In this document: positions 60,801 through 64,000 of the stretch, in pieces
Position numbering within the stretch: the first letter of the stretch is position 1
Layout of the letters: every line of letters begins with the position of its first letter
Source of the DNA: Streptomyces sp. CB01249
GTDB lineage: Bacteria > Actinomycetota > Actinomycetes > Streptomycetales > Streptomycetaceae
DNA length: 64,000 nt
Direction: 5' to 3'
Assembly (NCBI RefSeq): GCF_001905735.1
Contig: NZ_LISW01000002.1
Span: 780,426 to 844,425, forward strand
Notes under the pieces: generated by a model
Database searches by the model: none
Seen by the model: the letters and a program-made list of their open reading frames with translations, nothing else
What the model was told of the DNA's origin: nothing
Position numbers and translations under genes: made by a program

Positions 60801-61799
60801 CTGTCGAACACCACGGCCGACGGTACGGCCGACGACGACATCGCGTTCACCTCGGTCGCCTTCCAGAAGCTCTCGGCCAAGCCGCAGCACATGGTCGTGG
60901 CGATGGGCGACTCCTACTCCTCCGGTGAGGGAGCCGGCAGCTACTCGCCCGAGTCCGACCGGGACCACGGCACCTCCCAGTGGAACGCCTGCCGTCGCAG
61001 CGCGAACTCCTGGGCTCGCAAGGTCGTCCTGCCCTTCACCAGCAAGCCGATCGGCGAGCTCGCCGACGGCGGTGACGCTTCGATGGACTTCCAGAACGTC
61101 TCGTGCTCCGGTGCCAAAACGTGGCAGCTGACATCCGGTGACCCCAACTCCTGGGGTGAGATGGGCAACTATCACGAGGTGACCCAGATCGACTCGGGTG
61201 TCCTCAGCAAGGACACGAGCCTGGTCATGCTGACCATCGGCGGCAACGACGGTGACAACTTCACCAACGCGGTCACCGACTGCTACATCATCGGCATCTG
61301 CGACGAGGACGACTTCACCGGCAAGGCGCACACCGCGGTCCAGGACACCGAGGCACTCATCAAGGAGATCAGCGGAGCGGCGTACAACGCCCGGATCGTC
61401 CTCATGGGCTACCCGCACATCGTCGCCGACGATCCCTGCATCACGGGGAACTTCGACGTGCTGAACAACCTGGCCGACTACATGCGCGACGAGCAGAAGA
61501 CGATGGTCGAGGGCCTGGCCGCGAGCGGCTTCAAGGTCACGTTCGCCGACGCGATCCCGGCCTTCCGCGGCCATGCGGTGTGCGACGGCGACCCGTACAT
61601 CCACGACATCGTGGCCGGGCCGAACGGCGACGGCGACTTCCACAGCGGGGACGACGCGACTCCGACCCCGTGCCTTCCCTGGCCCGGGGACGACATCTGC
61701 GCGAGTCTTGAGTCCTTCCACCCGAACGGCTCGGGAACGACGAAGTACGCGCAGGTCATGGATCAGGCCCTGGCCGACGCCAAGTACACGGGGAGCTGA
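57822..61799 (+). CDS. very large secreted fusion: propeller-like region, SLT transglycosylase, golvesin-like domain and SGNH hydrolase
   Basis: A 1325-residue exported protein. TTG 57822 follows AGGGGAG; no other start is as good. Parts: signal peptide (VLAVSAVLVGGLIQAAPAVAA); residues about 70-370 of beta-strand repeats (HILVADSADAYTW, AIVDLDTGRVTKL) resembling a propeller; a Pro/Glu linker; an SLT lysozyme-like domain (MLGILAQESNLWQAES, catalytic E533; YGVGQITDGM); a Cys-rich stretch; a golvesin C-terminal-like sandwich (HFWYTHTRNSAHLGDTG; GTYHFTGTPQVELSN); and a C-terminal SGNH esterase/lipase with S1031 (GDSYSSGEG), GGND (N1142) and SFHPNGSG (H1300). It would cut peptidoglycan glycan and hydrolyse an ester. 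Confidence 0.85.
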   Translation: MKAGRSVGATSIPAVLAVSAVLVGGLIQAAPAVAAPPAPKAAPSPSSTAPAPPARVADPDRQLGKGWKSSKDRAVVAAADTDGLHILVADSADAYTWKTAARLSEPGMPADSWIGNTCVMDRSHAAVAYAPRAFTNKPDLMQGGAFTAIVDLDTGRVTKLPFTASLAYFDPTCNAAQGTAAFTAYRGMNDVRTMKTRLITVNTSGKTLDEATLDGQFTSAVPAEGGMLAGQGHGVVRVDHAGKVTKLATADSVPFDIRPAKDGRIAFVDRKGTSVSQAKVFTGRGKPALLAKGKVGDLELLPGDAGRVFLTGRPSGEPRVEGSGVTVLDAPADTTVSGLGRLAVDPVLTPGVQAGLERIKNTGRGFTKAEPEPQPPAEEEPAEPVTVTSTAVTTGKKLTQSVLPAVADPASPAVLSPALADRTRATAKTAPSALSATAAAASTTPTDPDRWCSISRNDVNAQALQPTPNQVEWAVDMAVRGELRSQWLTTGGWRNQYGLGVVDPQGLFPKPKLGDSATARIPANVMLGILAQESNLWQAESGVVPGQMGNPLAAVDGYYGHDASGSTSDYWKVHWDESDCGYGVGQITDGMRLAGHEKTGETSLSPEKQKAVALDYAVNIAAAVQILADKWNEVHTAGQEVTVNDDDPSKVENWFTAVWNYNLGFNPPTPHSSGPWGLGWYNNPANPIYKKSWGHPFMDTSLDPDANHDAAHPQDWPYEEKVMGWSAWSIDTGYSYGTDGRQDWQGESGFSSAGFYPAWWVSNAERSKVSPDLSVFCNEFNNCDSLSPPDCDTEACYAQYWWHKDNATWKDDCATNCGHEHIKYETLRSEPGRGYRLKYGTPVCDGAPAGSLVVASVPDGTPSWNDCGTVSSKGSFAFGFNADSDNHYEAKADLHQVGGGYDGHFWYTHTRNSAHLGDTGPMAITGTWTLGQSAGWARVFVHLPDTGAHTQQAHYVIKGTDDGDRDRYVNTHYGTNTWFELGTYHFTGTPQVELSNTTADGTADDDIAFTSVAFQKLSAKPQHMVVAMGDSYSSGEGAGSYSPESDRDHGTSQWNACRRSANSWARKVVLPFTSKPIGELADGGDASMDFQNVSCSGAKTWQLTSGDPNSWGEMGNYHEVTQIDSGVLSKDTSLVMLTIGGNDGDNFTNAVTDCYIIGICDEDDFTGKAHTAVQDTEALIKEISGAAYNARIVLMGYPHIVADDPCITGNFDVLNNLADYMRDEQKTMVEGLAASGFKVTFADAIPAFRGHAVCDGDPYIHDIVAGPNGDGDFHSGDDATPTPCLPWPGDDICASLESFHPNGSGTTKYAQVMDQALADAKYTGS

Positions 61800-62560
61800 T
61801 GGCCTCGATTCCCAGCAGTCCGGTGGTGACGCGGCGGCCCGGCCGTCGCGTCACCACCGGCTGTCTGCTTCTGCTGATGGTCCCGGCCGCGTTGCTCGCG
61901 TACTTCTGGTACGCGGCCGGGCACGCGGACCGGGTGAACGAGCGGCGGGAGGAGGCGGCCGTGGCCTCTGTTCGCGCGCAGGCCCGGCGCGCCTCGGACG
62001 ACACGGTCCGGGCGCTGTCGGCCACGCACTCCGCTGCCCCCGACGCGCTCGTCGGCGTCATCTGGCAGCACACGAAGGCCCCGGTCATCGCGTACGACCC
62101 GGAGCACGGGACCTACGCCGCCACCGCCCCCTTCTCGTCGGACCACGACGAGAAGGGGGTCGTGCTCGGCGCCGGGTCCGTCAGGACGGAGCGCTGCTTC
62201 ACCCTGACGTTCGCGCGGAAGGCACCCGCCACCACGTGGACGGCGAAGCGGGCCGAACGGGACGACAGCGCGTGCCGGAGCGGCCGGGTGGTCGGCTTCG
62301 ACGTGACGCTCGCGCGCAAGCGCCTGGCGACCATGGCCGACCGGGTGACCCCGGCTGAGGCGACCCGGGTCCTCGACCCCGCGCAGCGGAAGCGCCCGTA
62401 CTCCGTGAAGCAGGTACGACGGTCCGGGGACGCGGACGTCGTCACGGTGCTCGTCCGGGAGAGCGTCGACGGCGCACCCGTACAGCAGTGCTACGCCTTC
62501 ACCCGCGACCGCGGGGCGGACGCCGCTCCGGTGACCGCGGTCCCGGTGGCCACCTGCTGA
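61799..62560 (+). CDS. membrane-anchored protein of unknown function
   Basis: A 253-residue protein with one N-terminal helix (VTTGCLLLLMVPAALLAYFWY) and a soluble extracellular part with three Cys. No domain is recognised. Its ATG shares one base with the stop of the large fusion gene (TGATG), so the pair is tightly coupled and the protein may act with the fusion in the wall. Confidence 0.72.
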   Translation: MASIPSSPVVTRRPGRRVTTGCLLLLMVPAALLAYFWYAAGHADRVNERREEAAVASVRAQARRASDDTVRALSATHSAAPDALVGVIWQHTKAPVIAYDPEHGTYAATAPFSSDHDEKGVVLGAGSVRTERCFTLTFARKAPATTWTAKRAERDDSACRSGRVVGFDVTLARKRLATMADRVTPAEATRVLDPAQRKRPYSVKQVRRSGDADVVTVLVRESVDGAPVQQCYAFTRDRGADAAPVTAVPVATC

Positions 62561-62569
62561 ACCGGCGGG

Positions 62570-64000
62570 TCACCGCCCCCCGGTCGGCATCTCGAACCAC
62601 ACCACCTTGCCCGTCGACAGGCGCGTCGCGCCCCAGCGGCGGGCCAGGCGGTTGACCAGGAACAGGCCGCGGCCGTTCTCGTCCATGTCCTTGGCGCGAC
62701 GCTGCCGGGGGAGCTGCGGGGAGTCGTCGCCGACCTCGCAGCGCAGGGTCTCGGTGCGCAGCAGGCGCAGGGTGACCGGGCGCTCCGCGTACCGCACGGC
62801 GTTGGTGACCACCTCGCTGATCAGGAGCTCCACCGAGTCCGAGAGGTCGTCCAGGCCCCATCGGCCGAGCGCCCTGCGGGCCAGTCGGCGGGCCCGGCCG
62901 GGAGCGGACTCGTCCGGGTCCAGGAACCAGTAGGCGACGTCGCTCGGCGCGATCCCGTCGAAGCGGGCGGCGAGCAGCGCGATGTCGTCGTCGCGGTCAC
63001 CGGGGCCCAGCATGTCCAGCACGTCGTCGCACAGGGCCTCCAGCGGCGGCGAGTGGTCCGGGCCGGTCAGCCGGGCGGTCGCGGCGAGCCGTTCCCGCAG
63101 CATCTCGATCCCCGTCCACACGTCCCGCAGCCGCGACTCGACCAGCCCGTCGGTGTACAGCAGCAGCGTCGCACCGGCCGGGGCGTCCAGCTCGACGGCC
63201 TCGAAGTCGACCCCGCCGACGCCGATCGGGGCGCCCGGGGGCACCCGCAGGACCTCGGCGCGGCCGCCCAGGTGGAGCAGGACGGGCGGCGGGTGGCCCG
63301 CGTTGGCGACGGTGATGCGGTGCGCGACGGGGTCGTACACCGCGTAGAGGCAGGTGGCCATGCGGTCGCTGCCGAGGCGCTGCGCCTGCTCGTCCAGGTG
63401 GTGCAGGACCTCCTGCGGGGGCAGGTCGAGCCCGGCCAGGGTCTGCGCGGTGGTGCGGAGCTGGCCCATGATCGCGGCGGAGGTCATGGAGTGGCCCATG
63501 ACGTCCCCGACGACCAGGGCGACCCTGCTGCCGGGCAGCGGAATCGCGTCGTACCAGTCGCCGCCGACCCGGGCCGTCTCGGCGGCCGGGAGGTAGCGCG
63601 AGGCGAGTTTCACGCCGGTCGGCTGGGGGAGCGAGTCGGGCAGCATCGTGCGCTGGAGCTCGTCCGCGATGTACGCCTCGCGCCCGTAGAGCACGGCCTT
63701 GTCGATGCCGAGGGCGGTGTGCGTGGCCAGCTGGGCGGCGACCAGGAGGTCATTGGCCTCAAAGGCCGGGCGCTCGGCGCCGCGCAGGAAGACCGCCGCC
63801 CCGATCACCCGGCGCCGGCCGCGCAGCGGGGCCAGGATCACCCGGTGGCCGGACGGCACCGAGCGGTCGGCGCCCAGCAGTTCGGGCAGCGCGACGCGGG
63901 CCGCCGCGGAGTCGCCGAAGACCGGCCGCACCCCGCGCAGCACCTCGGCGAGAGCGCTCCCGGGGCGGACCTCGCAGAGCTCGGCGGCGGGCATCAGGTC
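62570..64000 (-). CDS. SpoIIE-family phosphatase with anti-sigma-type kinase domain (partial)
   Basis: The N terminus lies beyond the window edge; 477 residues are seen. A GAF-like end (HRVILAPLRGRRRVIGAAVFL, LLVAAQLATHTALGIDKAVLY) is followed by a PP2C/SpoIIE phosphatase (YLPAAETARVGGDWYDAI, VVGDVMGHSMTSAAIMGQLR, LYTDGLVESR) and a C-terminal HATPase domain of the RsbW type (LISEVVTNAVRYAERPV, GRGLFLVNRLARRWG). Such fusions control alternative sigma factors by dephosphorylating anti-anti-sigma factors. The ATG at 63994 is probably internal. Confidence 0.92.
   Translation of the reverse strand, partial: DLMPAAELCEVRPGSALAEVLRGVRPVFGDSAAARVALPELLGADRSVPSGHRVILAPLRGRRRVIGAAVFLRGAERPAFEANDLLVAAQLATHTALGIDKAVLYGREAYIADELQRTMLPDSLPQPTGVKLASRYLPAAETARVGGDWYDAIPLPGSRVALVVGDVMGHSMTSAAIMGQLRTTAQTLAGLDLPPQEVLHHLDEQAQRLGSDRMATCLYAVYDPVAHRITVANAGHPPPVLLHLGGRAEVLRVPPGAPIGVGGVDFEAVELDAPAGATLLLYTDGLVESRLRDVWTGIEMLRERLAATARLTGPDHSPPLEALCDDVLDMLGPGDRDDDIALLAARFDGIAPSDVAYWFLDPDESAPGRARRLARRALGRWGLDDLSDSVELLISEVVTNAVRYAERPVTLRLLRTETLRCEVGDDSPQLPRQRRAKDMDENGRGLFLVNRLARRWGATRLSTGKVVWFEMPTGGR

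Noticed and set aside
59067..61721. 884-codon frame antisense to the large secreted fusion protein
   Set aside because: No ribosome-binding site or recognisable domain; the sense strand encodes SLT and SGNH active-site motifs.
1..64000. tRNA or rRNA genes
   Set aside because: No gap contains a cloverleaf-sized sequence with TTCGA-type T-loop and CCA-end features that I could support.
63994..64000. ATG at 63994 as the true start of the SpoIIE-type phosphatase
   Set aside because: The frame stays open to the edge and the ATG lies inside a GAF-like domain, so the gene is cut by the window.

Overview
The window is high-GC actinobacterial chromosome with the stamp of Streptomyces: third codon positions almost all G or C, frequent GTG starts (two TTG), ATGA/GTGA start-stop overlaps, a GlcNAc-type chitinase promoter, an actinobacterial 6C RNA, and the oxyR/ahpCD arrangement of streptomycetes. 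About 60 protein genes fill nearly all of it; I see no tRNA, rRNA or CRISPR.

Layout. 0.1-5.2 kb: a small unknown protein, a CPBP membrane protease, a NarL-type two-component pair, a secreted serine protease and a DUF1206 membrane protein. 5.2-12.3 kb: a divergent catabolic cluster (N-acyl-D-amino-acid deacylase and PLP-dependent deaminase leftward; PfkB kinase, IclR regulator, RidA and GntP permease rightward). Read together this fits uptake, deacetylation, deamination and phosphorylation of an N-acylated amino acid or amino-sugar acid; N-acetyl-D-glucosaminate from oxidised chitin is an attractive but unproven substrate. The kinase gene carries an in-frame 186-bp palindromic repeat. 12.3-16.5 kb: a membrane Ser/Thr kinase and a secreted GH18 chitinase with a DasR-type operator.

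16.7-26.0 kb: a Tad/Flp pilus locus in one direction (zinc-ribbon protein, CpaB, TadZ, TadE, TadF, TadA, TadB, TadC, Flp pilin, a TadG-like protein, a lipoprotein, an OmpA-like peptidoglycan-binding protein). A prepilin peptidase that could mature the pilin lies apart at 34.4 kb. 26-36.5 kb: a secreted FG-GAP propeller, an ABC-F ATPase with a possible leader-peptide ORF, and a run of small enzymes and unknowns, ending in a CGNR regulator/HPP membrane protein pair that share a palindrome.

36.5-39.5 kb is a remnant of an integrated conjugative element: a frameshifted zeta-type kinase with its small partner, a DUF4913-like protein and a 5'-truncated VirD4-type coupling ATPase. Codon use is less GC-biased than in the flanks. 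39.6-64 kb returns to core chromosome: methyltransferase, lipoprotein, 6C RNA, aldo/keto reductase, isoprenyl transferase, PhoH/PIN protein, an SLT-domain wall protein, an AI-2E-type exporter, the AhpD/AhpC/OxyR peroxide-defence set, an ABC transporter with PadR regulator, an SPFH protein with a ribbon-helix-helix partner, a class A penicillin-binding protein, a very large secreted transglycosylase/SGNH-hydrolase fusion, and a SpoIIE-type phosphatase cut by the window edge.

Coordinates of starts were chosen from ribosome-binding sites and overlaps; functions rest on motifs I can read, not on database searches.
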